DNA of 64,000 nt from assembly GCA_018697195.1 (NCBI GenBank), contig CM031871.1:763353-827352 (forward strand). The letters are read 5' to 3'. Each line of letters starts with the position of its first letter. Position 1 is the stretch's first letter. A model generated the notes under the pieces. The model had not been told where the DNA came from and did not search any database. It saw only the letters and a list, made by a program, of their open reading frames with translations. The stretch comes from Certhia americana. Taxonomy: Eukaryota > Chordata > Aves > Passeriformes > Certhiidae. This document shows, one piece after another, positions 12,401-27,400 of the stretch. A program made the position numbers and the translations under genes.

Positions 12401-15400
12401 TCACTGCAGGAGCGGAGGAAGTGTTTTTCACAGGAAACACAACCACTGGCAATAGTTATATGGTTAAGAAAATGAGGTGGTTACATCTGTGTTAACTCAA
12501 TCACACTGCAAACACCATGGATTTGACTCGGAGCAGCAAAGAGCATGCCAAGCAACTTCCCTTTTCCAGACTAAGCAGCACTATCAATGTTTCTAGCTGG
12601 ATTCCTGATAGCTAACACAGGATCAGAGAGCCACTCAGCTTCTAGCAAGTGTGAAATGCCAAAGATAACAAAAGGAAAGTTGTATCTTAAAACCCCCTTT
12701 ACTTACAGCAAAACTTGAAGCACAGTAGTTATTTCCCATAACTAATAACTAATTTAATATGTGTAGTTATTAGCCTTTTAGGAATGTTTAAAACCTTCAC
12801 AAGTTCATACATAACAACAGCAGGAAGCACCACAAAACCTGAAATTCTCCACAGAATGGGTACTTCTTGCGTTAAAAGATTATGAAAATGGAGTACTCAG
12901 CCAGAGATTACTGCTGCTGTCTAGGACTACAGTCCTAAGTCCTTAAACTCTTTGTCACTGCAGTAATGAGGGTTTATTTCTACCCAGAAAGATTTTATAC
13001 CTGTCTACTGATCCCGTTCCAAGAGGCAGAGCACTTGCAGTATTTCTATACACAAGAAATAATAAATGATTTGTTCTTCAGAGTTTGTCCGGTTCCATGT
13101 GTGCACATACATATGTGCAGAGTTGCTTTTCAATGACATATACCTTGTCAAACATTACATTTAAAATGTAACTTACTTCTAAAATTTACCTCAGCATTGA
13201 GTTTTAACTGGCAATCATAATAATGTGGCCAAGAGTTTTCCATCTCCTCTGAATGAACACAGACCTTTGAGGCTTTTAATTTTTTTTTTTTAAAAGAGAG
13301 ATCAAGCATTTCCAGAGGAAAGATTTCCTTTTAGCTGAACCAGGTTTACCCTGATCAAGTTTTGATTTGAAACCTTCAATTGCAGATCCTTCAGGATCTT
13401 TAAATTTCTACCAACACATAAGAAGTTCCATTCTCAGAAAAAGAATATGTTAATATTAACTCATGGTACCTGGTACTACTTGGTGTGAGAAATTTACTTG
13501 CTGAATTTTTCATTTGGGGTTGTGTGTTTCTGATCTGTTTTGCTTTTCGCCAACATATCACATCTAGCCTAATTATGGGTATTAAGTGAAGAGTTTTATC
13601 TTTCTTCCCATGGTCTTCAAGACATACAAATGTTCTGCAACACTTTCAAAAGGAGGCAAAGAACCTTCTCCATTTTAGGTTAAATCAAGTTCCTGCTGTT
13701 TACATAGGACAACTGTAACTAGTTCAAATTCTCAGTGATTTTTCAGAAAGTCAAAGCACTTTTTATTTCATGCTGTCCATTAACCATGTATGCACTAACA
13801 CATTCTGCTGTTTAGCCCAAAAATTCAACAAAAGCAGCAAGCAAAACCAAAAAGCTTCATTGCAAAGCCAGAAGGACTATGAGTGCTCCAAACCCCTGGA
13901 TTGAGTGTGAGATGCACCACAAATTTCTCGTGGTCACTGAACATCACATACATTTAGTTTCAAACTGCTTTATGGCTGGCAACACCCAAGCTGTGCCAGG
14001 CACAGGATGCCTCTGGCTTGTTGTTTGTGCAGGAACAAGCACAGAGGCTCTGCAGGTGAAGCAGTGCCAGCCTGGCCATGTCCTTGGCAAGCAAAGGCAG
14101 CTGAGTGCACCTGGAGTGCTCAGGCAAGGGCTACCTGTCGGAGAGAGTCAGAGGAAGGTGAGGAAGGGCGGTTGGAGGAGCGGAGGCTAAGGGAAAGCTC
14201 CCACTGGTCAACAAAGAATCGGCGAGATGGCTCAGCCTCAGGCTAAAACATAAAATAAACATCAACACATCATACATGTTCTCTTCTGAGAGAGAAGAGA
14301 AAATTAAAAAAAAGCCAACCCAGGCCTTTCTGGCTACCATCAAGAACAATTGTTTAAAGACTCTTACAGGAAAACTTAGAGAAATATACCCAGTATATCT
14401 TTACTTTCTCCTTAGCGAGGCAGAGTAGTTATTCTAGATTTGCTCTTTATTAGGTTTTACATTATTTAGGACCATTTGGAAGCAGTTACCTATTTCCACA
14501 AGTGTCTAACCTCCTGTAATCTAACCAAACCCAACTTTGTCATTGGCAAAGACCCAAATCAATTTCCTCCGCTCCTTCTGTATCTCCCATTGTTCTCTAT
14601 TACTGGCCCAAGGCACTAAGATCATCTTTCAAGCCATGTGAGACCTCTCTACATTTTAACTATATAAACCAAAAGTCTGCTCTCCTGGGGGACAGTAGAG
14701 AAAGAAGTTAGCTTGTATGTATGTCCAGTAATTAGCAGCAAATTTCCAACCTAAAATTTACTGTAAGCATATTAGAAACACTGAACCAAAAAAGAATAAA
14801 TCAATATAAAATAATCTGCTAATCTTGATTATCAAATGGCAAACAATAAACCACAGACTGAGAACCTGCATCCTTCTGAAACGGGTTTCTCACTGGAGAA
14901 CACAAAATTTGGTCTTCTAATGTACTGTTGTCATTATCCTTAGGGATGATTATACCAACTCCCAAGAAATACTTCATACAAATAGGAAAAAACCGAAGGT
15001 TGAAAGTATCAGACAAACAGCACTGGAAGAAACTGTGCATTCCTAAAAATTATAGTTTGGAAAGAAAAAACCATGCAATTACAAATAACTGGTTTTCTTT
15101 GAAAAATAAATTATGGTTTTAGTTAGAAAAAGGAAAATCAAATGTCATATAACTGTATGACCCATGAAAATAGCTACTTCTAGCCACTTGGAATAGTCTA
15201 ACCTCAAGATCAAATTTACTGAGCAAAATGCACAAGAGCTTGGCTTTCACAATTTCCCCAATTAATGGAAGCATAATTGTTCATACAAAAATCTTCTGTA
15301 CCTCAACATTTAATCGTTTCTTCTCTGAGAATGTCTTACTTTGCTAAGCCTTCCCTCTCTTAGTATTTTTCTTGTTTTCTTCCCTTAAATCCCACATCAT

Positions 15401-18400
15401 AATCCATCATTGCTTGCAGTGTTCCAACATCTGTTTCCTTTTTCCTCTCTGCCCTGCCCACTTTATGCTTTCCTCTACTTTGTATTCTCAGTCTCTCCTC
15501 CTTTTCAATTCTGCACGATACAGAAATCAGACAATCTCAAAAATAATTTCTTTGCATCGCAATGCTGTAATCTTTTACACCCTCAAAAGGAGCTTCAAAA
15601 TTGCAAGAGAGCACTACAAAAGGTAGAAGCAATGTGTTTTGGTCAAGATATTCATTTCTGTATTATCATTTTAACTGAACAAAAAATACACATGAGCTCT
15701 ATGGACCTTGCTTGAGATATTAAGTCATGGCACCCATTAATAAAGAGGTGCCACTATATTTAAAGTAGTTTTCTTACTCAGGCTTTCATAGCCTGCCCCC
15801 AAAATTTCAAAACTAGCCAAAGGTTTGCTGTTCCTCCTTAGAGAACTCTTTCTGTGATTCTAACCATCAGAAAAAGGTGGCCTCCCAAAAAATCCAACAA
15901 TGGGAAGTGACCATGTCACAAAATTCTTTTTAGTAGGGCTTGTAAAAGTCATGTCTGCCAGCAAAAGTTCTGGGACTTTTTATGCTCCAGCTCAAGAAGA
16001 CAGCTTGATTTAGAATGGTTAACTTGAAACAATAAGTTAAGAAAAAAATCACTTCTGTAGATGATGCTTTCCAAAAAAAGCACTCTGCAGTTTGCCAAGC
16101 ACTGCTGAAGATAACTGAAAACAGAGAGCAACCAAAGAAACCACAGTTCAAACTGGCATGCTCCCATAGCCCAAAGACAACACACTGGAGAGAAAATGAA
16201 GCACAAAACCAAAAGTGTACACTGGAATCAAAGACAATTTGCAAAAACTGTCAGCTCTACCATTGGAAACAACTGCACAGGAAGGATGGACACGAGTACT
16301 ACTACAGAGACAGGAATTAAGCTTGGAAAACGTGAATATTCCTGCTTCCAGAAGCAAGTAAAATTTGTGAGTGACTGACTGCTAAATGACCACTGTGAGA
16401 TGACTTGATCCAGAGCCCAGCTGGTTTGCAGCATTTACTCTAAAGTTTAGAGGCTGCTTTTTACTTCATTGTTTATATTTTGTTTTGAGGAACAGAAAGG
16501 GTCATTCACGAAATAAGGAGACAGCTAAGAAATGGCAAATCAAATAAAGACACTACACAAAATAGTCTTGACAGCTGTTTTAACCACATGGCTGTAGAGC
16601 AGTGGTGATCATATTTTGGTGATTTTTTTTCTCTCTCTGACCCAAGATTTCACCTGTACCCAGAATCCCACACTGCTACAGGACACCAGACAGGCAGGGC
16701 TGTAGTCACCTGATGCCTCAGTGTACGTCTGGACTCCAGGAGGGCAGCCAGCTGACATGCCCTTTGCTCAACATTCATGGGCACTTGGTCATGAGAAAAT
16801 AAACGAGGAGATCTCTGCGAGACGAGGAAGGAGGCAGGAAGTAAACAAAACAGCAAAAAAAGGAAGAGACACCAAAATGCCAGCCAAAAGGTATGAACAT
16901 TCACATGCAACAAAAGCTCTCGTGAAAACTGGGATTTTTTTCCCCAATATCTATTTTTCTAATGAAGTGCTACACTTTGACTCTCAGGGGCAAGAAAAAA
17001 CAGTTGAATTAGTTGTTATTCACAACTCTTCCTAGGACTACCACAGCCAAAATCAAACAAGCATGTAGCCTCTCTCACTGGCATTACCATCAAAAAATAA
17101 TTTTAAAATGTGGCTTTATCATGAACAAAGAGCCTTATTTGTCAGTTTATTTCTCCACAATTCTCCATTCTCAAGGATTTCCTTTAAATATCTCAACCTG
17201 TACTTATTTGCTTCTTAGATTTAGTGTACAGAAACATATTTTAGGGTAATGTACTTCAGTTCACATAAAGAATGAATTAAGTTTTTAAAGATGGTGGTAT
17301 ATGCAAAGTAAATACTCTACATGCCAAAGAGAGCATGTTCAATGAGCCTGTCTAAATAAAGCAAAGAACAGCAAAATCAAACACTCAGAGAAGCTGTCAG
17401 TTTTACTTATGCAACTTCACTCCCTACTTATTCTTATTGCACTACTATGTCAATACCCCCCAGGCACAGTACTTGACACCTCTGCTATTTTGCTATTTCT
17501 CATATCAATGCTCCTAAACTGTTGTGGGGTGCACTTGGTGACATGAAAAAAGACCTGGCAGGTAGCCTGCTATATAAGGCAGGACTATCACTGCAGTATC
17601 ACACAGCCTTCAGCTAATTTGTTTGCAGAGTACAAAAGTAAATGGACCACAAACTACAAACATGTGCATCCAGAAATCTGAGGCTTGATCTGTCAAGAAT
17701 GCTAGGGTGCTGCTCTGTATTACTAATTGTCCTCCAATGTAGAACAGAAAATTAGGTTCACACCCAGTTTACAAGAAACACTTTTCCCATTCAGATGCAT
17801 TAATAATACTCTCTACTTTCAAGCTGCTTTTTGTTCCACCTACTCCTTCCTACTAGATAATTTTCACTAAAACTGGAGTCTATTATAAAGCTGTGTCATT
17901 GCAGACACGCGTATTCATTTTCTACTGCCTGTCAGAAAACATTCAGCCCACAAGAGGCTTTTGTTAGAACATATTCTGGAAGTTGCAACAATTTTATTGC
18001 TGGCTCCCATTTATGACTTAATTCATTCAAAGCCTGTACTGGAATGTCAATTAATTTGTCAATATGAATTCAAATCAACCAGTCCTTTTGAGTGCCTATC
18101 TTTTCCCATGCTTCTGTATAATACTGAGCCATTCAGACAGACTGCTGAATATTTCATTGTTAAGAAGGCTTCAAGGTCTCTATATTAAATAATGCCTTAT
18201 CATTTTTCCTTTTACTTTGGCCTGCAGGAGGCAAGATGGAATGCCAGTTGTTTAACCATCCAGAAAGCAAGCAGTGAACACAATGCAACTATATTCGCAT
18301 GAATTAGCACAAAACAGAACGCTTCTTGTTCTGCTATAGTCACAGCATACTTCACTAAAGGGGTGTAAGAGAAAAAGAAGAATGAGAAGAGCTCAAGTGC

Positions 18401-21400
18401 TTGACCTAGGGCAAAATAAAAGCATATAGCAAACTGTTGCTGAAGACTTGTTATGCATTTATGTGGGTATCACACAGGAAGGATTGCTCCTGACTGACTC
18501 TCAGCAGTTCCAGCGTGTTAACAGCAGCATTAGGATAGGTGTGCTTCACCACCCCCTGGATTTGACCTCTGTATTGCACACATCCACCACAGCTTTGTGT
18601 CATCAGCACCCATGCCATTTGTCCATGCTCTTTACCCTTTCCTGTCTGGGACTCTGTTCCCCGGGACAGCCGGCACCAGGTTCCCCGAATCTCTGCAGGC
18701 AATAAATGATGAGCTTAAAAACAATCACAGACCAACTTCCTAATCAGAACAGACTTTCTGATTTCTCTTATGATGCAAGCAGAAAAGAAGCCATAACAAG
18801 AGCAGGAGTTTATTAAGAATATTCTAAACCTGGCAAGTTGGCTTCTGTAGGGAATTTTTTTCAAAAGTATATATTCATATTAGGTCAATAAACAACAACA
18901 CAGTACCACAATGTAATCAAATTAGTGTAATAAAGATGGTAAGACACTCAGTGTCACTTATACCGTGATGTTAGTTCAGAGGAAGGAGATGGAAAGTTTA
19001 AAAGAAGTGGCAGAATAAATCCAGTAGAAGAGTAAAATTAGAGGTTTTAAAAGACATCAGCATAACAAGGATACAGTTCCATCTGACTTGCTATGAGGCC
19101 TGGGCCAAGACAATTTCAGGGGAAAAAAAAACCTTTCCAAAGGAAAAAGAATGCTTCCCAAAGCAGATTACTCAACTGAGTCTAACATCAGTTCTGTAGG
19201 ACAGAGGGTAATTCCTCAAATTCCTGACTGAAAAGAAGGAAGACTTCTTTAGGACACAACATAGAAAACAGTCAAAATAAACTTGGCAGTAGCTGGCTTT
19301 CATGACTGAACCAGGCAACCAAAAAGATACAGGACAAACAAACACTTGCACAGTGACAGAAGGAAAATATAGAGCTACCAGATTCTTAGTGAGTGAAAAC
19401 AAATTTCTGTACATGGAAAACGAATCTTACACTATAGATTAGAAAGTAAAACTCAGCATTTAACTGCCTTGGTTTCTCTATCTGTAAGTTTGGGGAAAAC
19501 CTTTGATCTTTCATAAAATGCGTCCAGCAAAATTTTTAAAGGATTTTGACATGAGGAAGGAAGCTAGTTATCTCATCATCTGATAACATTACACTGCCGT
19601 TTAAATGCAGGTTTTCCTAATGAAAAAGGCTTTCTTTATCCATTCTACCTAAGAGTCCTCTCCTGTACCCTTCTCAAAAAGTCTGCTGTTCACAGTGGCA
19701 GAAAACCAACCCCTTTTTTGTTAGGACAGTTTCAAATGGTATCAGTAGGCAGAGCTGATCTATCTGGCAGAAGCAGACACTACAGAGGCAGCAAAGAATG
19801 TGTGTCCTGGAGGCTGACAATAATTAGACCAGATAAACTGCAACATGTAATTAAAACTCAAGAAATCACAGCAATAAGGCAAGTCAAACTTTCTTTTGCA
19901 GTTTATGTCTGAAGAATAAAACTTGTCTACTCTGCTAAAAGGTAATGCTCCTTTACAGTTTATAGGAATACAAGAGCTTAGCAAAGAAACATGCTCCACC
20001 TCTGGGGAAATTCCTTTATACAATTCTTACATGATGTTATGACAGCTCTATGGAACTGCAATTGCCTTTTCAGGACCTCTAGTTCAGGACTGATAAAGAA
20101 CTGAAGTTGAAAGTAGGAAAATTAAACAAATAATATAAAAGGATACAACTCAAAGAAGCTCAATGACAATACACAAGAGGACAGAAATATTAGAAAGATT
20201 TCAGGTAATATTTAACTGGGATAACAAATACATGTGCACAAACATCTGAATACGCATTTATACACTGTGCTCAGAGCAGCTCTCACTGCTCCAGGTTCAA
20301 AGTCAGACAGACTGAGACAAGAGCCTGGGAGAAACAGAAGGACCAGAGTGGACATATGCAGGCCACTATAACACTCAAAAAAACACTTCAGATAAGCAAT
20401 CCTAAAAAAGTTACATGGATACAAGTGAAAATTTTTAGTCACACCTATTTAAATGGAGAGGAGATGGAACAAAGTTGAATTTTCTTTTCCTGCATTGCTC
20501 CAAACATTTAATTTCTACTTTGCTCCACCTCAAAACTGAGAAAGGCTACTGTAATAAAAGCACGCCTACAGCAAAAATCAGGTCTCCTGTGGAGACTCTT
20601 CATGCTTCCTGTGAGTTAATGCTGCCCTATTTTCCTAACCTAATGGGTTGAGAAACCCCTATCAGCACCTGAAAGAAAGAAAATTGGAAATGTATTTGTA
20701 AATAAGCTACTTGGTAACTGAGCTGGTCACTTGTACAAGCAGCAATGAAGAGAAAGGGACAGAGCATGCAGAGGTAATCACCTGCTGCCTGGGATACGGT
20801 GGAGAGGAAGATGGAGTGGAAGAAGAGAGCATGATCACTTTTTTGGGGCAGGTCCGAGAACGTTCCTTATGCCTCATCTTTTTTTAAAACAGAAAAAGAA
20901 AAAAAAAAATCATAATAATGGTAGAAAAGAGGTAACATTACCAGTGGTTTGGTGAGACAGGCCAGAAAGCATGAACTGAGACCATGATCCTAAGCTCACA
21001 CCTCTCTCAAATGAGCTGAAGCCACAGCATATCTGAAGCAGAGAGACCCAAGATCACCTCTAACGATCAGTGAACACAGACTTGTATCAATCAGCAATTA
21101 AACCAACAGCTTTTGAATCAAGATCTTACTATCAGTTAAGGGCAAAAATCAGAACTTTCCTTAGCACAACTGGACTACTCTCTGCTTCATGAAAAATTAC
21201 TTATTGCTGTGCCTTAAAATGCTTAAAAATATCCATCCTGTTGACCTAACTACTCTTGCTAGCAGCTCTTTACTAATACAATTCAAGTCTCAGAGTTCTG
21301 TTTCCAGCTTCAGATCCTTCCTCTCTAACTTACAGACATTACAGCATCTGAGGCAAGCCAAAATGTACTACATTCTATTAGAACACAAATCCAGCTGGTA

Positions 21401-24400
21401 GATAAAATGGAGCTGTATCTAATAGTCTGCATTCTGCACAGTGCAGATACATGTCCTCAGTTTAACGCACCAGAAAACATGCCCTTCTAGTGTTGTACTC
21501 CTTGTAATGTACTGTCTTTTCTCCACCATTTCTTGCTTATTAATGTGCTTTCTGCCTGACTTCTCCTTTCCTTCTGAGTTCTCACCAAAGCATATCTGGA
21601 AATGGCTGCACTGGAAACAAACAAAATGCTGTGTACCCAAAGCCACTGTTAGATAAGTCTCTAAAAAACTGCACGTGGTATAGAGATGTTACAAATGTTT
21701 ATTACTGCCCTTGCAGATGAGCTGGCACTAACATCTGTTTGGGTGCTCTCTTCCTTTTCAAAAAAACATTTAAATAAGTAATAAACTCTTCTGTTTCAAA
21801 CAGGTACTACAAGCAGCTTAAACTAAAGCACATGACTTTGCACTGCAGTGGATGAGGCACGTTTTTATGCTGTTTCAAAAGGCTTAGATATAGTCACTAA
21901 TTTCTAACTGAAAGCATGGCAAGATTCTCAACCACAGAGCTGCTCATGGATTTTCATTTGCCCATGGCCAAGTTTGCATTTCAAATGTCAAAATTTTCAC
22001 AAACTTGCTTGTTTTTCCAAGGCAAATCTCAGAATAGAATATTGGATGAATGCATGAAGTACATGTTCAGTCGGTCCTCCAGTAGAATGTATTTCTGAGC
22101 ATGCAAAGAAAAGGATGATTATAGGAAAGCAGAAAATAATCAGCAGATTTAAATAAAAAGACTTTAAGGTAAAAAAGCAGTATTTGCAGAAGTCATCGGT
22201 GTTTAAAGTTCTCTCCTGCTGAGGTTTCAGCTCTCGCTGTCTGCAGTCAACTCAGTCACCACTAATCTTGAAAAAACACAGTTCCAACAAAATTACTGCA
22301 GTTTGTACTACTACCCTTTATCACACTTTAGGGAATGGTCTCAAAAGAATAAGCAGCAGATCTCCAGAGGCAGAAAAGATGTGCGCCAAAAGATGTAGGA
22401 TCTCCATCATACAAGTATCTTTGCACACATCAAATATGATTTAAGATTACGTATTACACACAAAAGTTGTTGCTGACAGGAGACCTATGCAACAACAGCA
22501 GAAGACTGCTGAAGGCTTTAAGCTGAGTCTGGAAATCCAAGGCAAAATTCAGTTTAAAAGGCTTGTCTCTCACACCATGCCCAGTCAGATCCTCTTCTGG
22601 ACAGACCATATGGCTTTCAATGGCTTCATGATCCTGGATGAGATGCTCTCTCCCAAAAGCAGCCAAAATGGCTCAGAAAGCAATAGAGCATTTGATGGAA
22701 GATGATCTTATACAGGCATTCATTTGAGGAGATTAATCAACACACCATGAAAAACAATCCAGCCTTTTTGGGTGATATTACCATCATATTAAAAAAATTA
22801 CATTTCCACTGTGCACTTCACAATGTCTTTGTGCATCATTAGATGCTGCTGTGATGTTCATAAGAAAACAAAACCACTTTTGACAACACAGGTCAACATC
22901 CTCAAATAACTCAGTAAATCTGACTTTATAATCCCATTCACAAGGGATGCAGGCTAGACAGAATGCTGTGAAGAGCAGATTGGTGAGGTTTTTAACCCCT
23001 TTACTCTTTGGAAGGTATTGAATTTCTAAGAGAGACATCATTAAAGGTCTTGTGATGAAAATAAAAACTGCCTCAGAACTGATTCTGCCAGGATGTCACT
23101 CTTTCCAAAAATTCTCTCTTAGCAAGCCACCCCTCCCCCACCTATAGAACACACAGAGGTATCCTGCCTTACAAGTTCATGGGAACTCCTCACCTAATAC
23201 CTTAATTCAAGGGTAAAGCAAGATTCTAGATTTAAACTGCTAAGCAAGTACAGCTACCATCTGACAGACACCAGCAGGCAATACCCCAAGGCAGATGCCG
23301 ATTTCTCATCAGAACTGTGGGTTCAACCCAGACCATTTCCTTTGCAACTCTTTTCTTTGCAACCGCTCCTACACTTTTGCACTTTTCTCTTCTGTGCCAT
23401 TTCCAAAAGACAGGAAGAACCAAACCTGTCAATCGTATAACTGCCCTTCTCCCAAAGAGAACATCTCAACTTCATTTTGCCAACTAGTAAGAACATTAGG
23501 CAACCTATGGTTTCTTTCAGTAACACCCCCCGCTTTTGTTCCCCTTAGGAGCTGCTTTACTCCTCTTCCAAGCACTCCCCACTAGAAGGTATTTGCTACG
23601 TGATATATTCAGTCAGTAGCAGAAGTTTCTGCTCATGAATTGCAACACCTGTGCCAAAAGAGAAACCTTTCCAAAAGCTTCATGAACAGCTCTTTCTAGC
23701 AATCATACATCCTCCCTAAAGAACTTGTCAGAAGCAGTACTAATCCTTTACAGCATGTGATAAAGGACTGGAATGGTCTGCCCGGGGAGGTGGTGGATTC
23801 AACATCCCTGGATGTGTTTTAAAGAAGAGACTGGATGTGGCACTTGGTGCCATAGTTTAGTTGAGGTGTTAGGGCATGGGTTAGACTGGATAATCTTGAA
23901 GGTCTCTTCCAACCCAGTGATTCTGTGTGACTCTGTAATTCAGTGACAGGTTCAGGTACTCAGCAGCACTTCCCTGTTGGCAGTCTGTCAGTCATGAGCT
24001 ATAAAGCCAGAGTGACCAATGTCACCACAGAAGGCCAGTCCAGCACCATCAGAAAGTGCAGTGTCACAGCCATCAGGTTCTGCCTGCCTAAGCAACCAGA
24101 ACCACAAATCTCAGCAGCCAGCTGAGATACTGCTCCAGCTACAACTTCCTGCAGGAGGTGTTTTTGTCCGGGCTTCGTAAAGCTGGCTGCTTGGCTCAGT
24201 GGACTCAGCTGATCTCTGTTCAGTCAAGAATAAATGTCTCTGTGCACGTCCATGGCTTTTGAATGAAGATAACCCACACTCTTCCCTTTCCCAAGCACAC
24301 AGTAAGGAACCTTTGGAACATGGACCCTATCAATGGGGTTTTGATCCTTCTGTATCCTGCAGATTTTGCATCCTTGAGACCCAGTTTTATACTTCTTCAT

Positions 24401-27400
24401 TACATAAGCACTGCAAATCCCGCAAGAAATCTGGACCCAGGAATCAATCATCTTCTGTTGACGCAGTAAAGCCAATCAAGGAAAGATCATCTGTATGAAT
24501 AATACTGAAAGGGAGATCATCCACACAAGGCAATCACAGCCAGTATTGAAAAAAATAATTTAAATCCTCTGAAAGTAAAACTGTTGCAGGAAGATTTTTC
24601 AAAGATATGCCTCACACTGCTACTTATACAGAGATATTATTAATCTCAAGGGAGAGCAGAGGGATTTTTTTTTTCTTCCTTTTTAATAAAATTCTTTTAA
24701 GTTGCGTAGTGCAGGTATAAACAACAGCAAACAAAACCAAAGAACTGCTCCCTGGTGAGGAGAAAAATCCTCAATAAAAACTGGAAATAAAACTTCATCC
24801 TTTTTTTTCCTATCAATGAAAAGAGGATGACAATAAGAACTTCTGTGTTTCACTATAAAGGCATAAAGCCTTCATAAACTTTCATAAACTAAATAACAGG
24901 TTCAAATAGAAATCTCAAGGGTGCAGAAATGTGGCATTTTCCAAGTGCTAAAACAGACAGAGACAGCCAATGCAATCTCGTTTTCCTTTTTCTAGAAAGT
25001 AATATAAGCAGTGCTCATCAACTCACTTAATATTGTACAGGGGTTTTTATTCTCCCCTTGCTAAGTATTCTTGAGAAATAAAATTTGCCTTAGTCACGAA
25101 TTATGTGAATCCATCTCAAAGTGCTCATTAGCCTATAAAGAAGATTTTGATGAGACAAAAGGTAAATGAACAAACACTGAGTCAGGAAACCAAAGCATGC
25201 TGACAGTCCTGCTGACAGTAACTCCCCTGGGCTTAGGTCTTCTTCCTTGAAGAGAAATCTTCTATATCATGGCACCAGTCAGGACATGCAGCATTAATTG
25301 TGCTGAATGTCTCAGAAATGAAGATCACCGTGAATCCATATTCATCAACAACAGTGATCTTCCAAACCAGTGTCATCCTCTTCCTTTTGACTCTGAAGAA
25401 TGCTCTGACTAAACCATAGCCAGAAGGAAGATGTTTCTCCAAATTATGGCTGTCAGCAAAATACCTCTGAGCACTCTCAGAAACATGAGAAGGCCATTTG
25501 CACAGGAAAACACTGGAAGCAGGTGAAAACAGTGAGATAAGTTTCCTTAAATGCCTGAAAAGATCATCTGTCAGAAGCCTTAGTTTTGGAAAGCACGTGG
25601 CTGAAGGAAAAACAGCGGCAATGGCCCAAAACACTGGAGAGAAAATAAAATTTGATACCTGCTGATTTTTCTGCTGTTGGTCCTATTCTGACCCCCTCTG
25701 TGGAAGAAAACCTGAATTTACTGAATTCACAGTAACACTTGAGTCTGCAAAGCAACAAGTATGAGAAGTTGCCAAGGAAAGCTGCATTAAAGAAAGTGTC
25801 ATTAAAGAAAGGGAAACCGTAAGAAAGTCTTTTGCAACTACAGGACACCTAAGATTTCACCTAGGAATGGCAAAACTGTTAACCAATTTTACTATTTATA
25901 TCAAGGAAGAGCTTTAGTATCATAAATGATATGACATCTTTTAGCTCATGAGTTTCCATAATTGCTTACATGATTTCTTTATTTCTAACACAAGAATATA
26001 GAAATTTATAGCAAAAATTTCAGCTGCAACATCCAGGAAAGCCTTGGTAAGTTAAAACTAGCATAAGAGGGCAGGGAAAATTTGATTAAATATTTTTGAA
26101 ACATTAAACCATGCATCATCACCAAAGGGAGATGTTGACTTTATTCACTGAAAGTTATTTAAAATAATGGACTCACACAAAGTGCTGGAAAAGGACTGGC
26201 TTAAAAACACACCAGTGATAATTGGTGTTGGGTGCAGGCAATGCATTGTAGTCAGAATGAGTTTCTTTACCTGTTTCCACTGAGGTATGGGAGCAAGCCG
26301 GCCCTGCTCTCGTCTGGTGGATGGCTGGCTGTGAATACGTTCTTGATAAGGCAGGACAGGTTGCTGCATGCAGGTTGTAGGTAAGGTGGGACCAAGGAGG
26401 AAAGATAAAATAGTGAAGGAAACTCAAAGGAAGCCATAGGAATGGAATACAGAATAAGATAAACAAACATTCAAGAAAAAAAAAAAAAAGGGTAGGGGGA
26501 ATTAATTTAGCAAATAAAAAATAAAAAGAAAAAACATCCAAAAATGGGAAACTTCACATATTTTTGGACCTTTCCTTTAATTTCATTTTTTCTTCAAATC
26601 ATTGGCTGAGTATGCCAGCCAATGTGTAGCAGCTGAAGAAACATTTTTTTGTGTGGATAGACATCACCATTCCAACTATGTTACACTACTAATGCTGATG
26701 CGTAGTGTGGCATAGACAAACTTGACTTGGCATTCAAGCAGCCAGGTCAGGTCCCACTCACGATTTGGCCATGGCAGCACAGAGCTTGGATCAAGCTGTG
26801 GAGATCAACTCATGCAGCAGAGCAAGAACTCTGGCACTTAAACCACACTGAGCCTCATTCTGCTGACACTGCACTGCCAGCAGCAGCTTGAAGTGACTCA
26901 ATCTAACTTCAAAGACAACTACCCTGCAGCTGCAGCAGTACAGACACCATCCTAGATAACAAACAGGCCTCACTTGGAATAACACAAACATCCTGATTGG
27001 CAAGAAACTCCCAGGCATTTATCTGCTGCACATACATACATGTACAAAGCTTAATCACAGATCACAAGAACAAACAGATGTAACCTGATATGCAAATGTT
27101 CAAATCAGAAATCAAATGGCTGTACCTAAAAAGTATAAGCAGAACATTCCTGGAAAGCTTTTAAAAAGCAATAGTAGTTATAAAAGAAACTATATTGCAG
27201 GTAATATGTTCATGAAAGATTACACAATAAGGGCAATAACAGACAAACAGATTTTTTTTAAGGAAGTTCTTCTCCAACCTGTACTTGTAAATTTTAAGCT
27301 TTGGGTATACTTCGCTCTTCTTTAGGAAAGCCTTTAGGAAGTAGAAAAGCAACACTAGCATCCAGTCTTGAGGAATGCATGCTGTCATTCATGGGTTTTC

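Noticed and set aside
24165..24240. Possible LTR U5-like sequence (GTCAAGAATAAATGTCTCTG)
   Set aside because: Only one short motif; no second boundary or partner copy in the window.
25233..25634. 133-codon minus-strand open stretch behind a strong acceptor (TTTTCTCTCCAG)
   Set aside because: The open frame needs a phase-1 upstream exon, whereas every neighbouring exon is phase 0. The phase-0 reading stops after about 17 codons, and no family is recognised.
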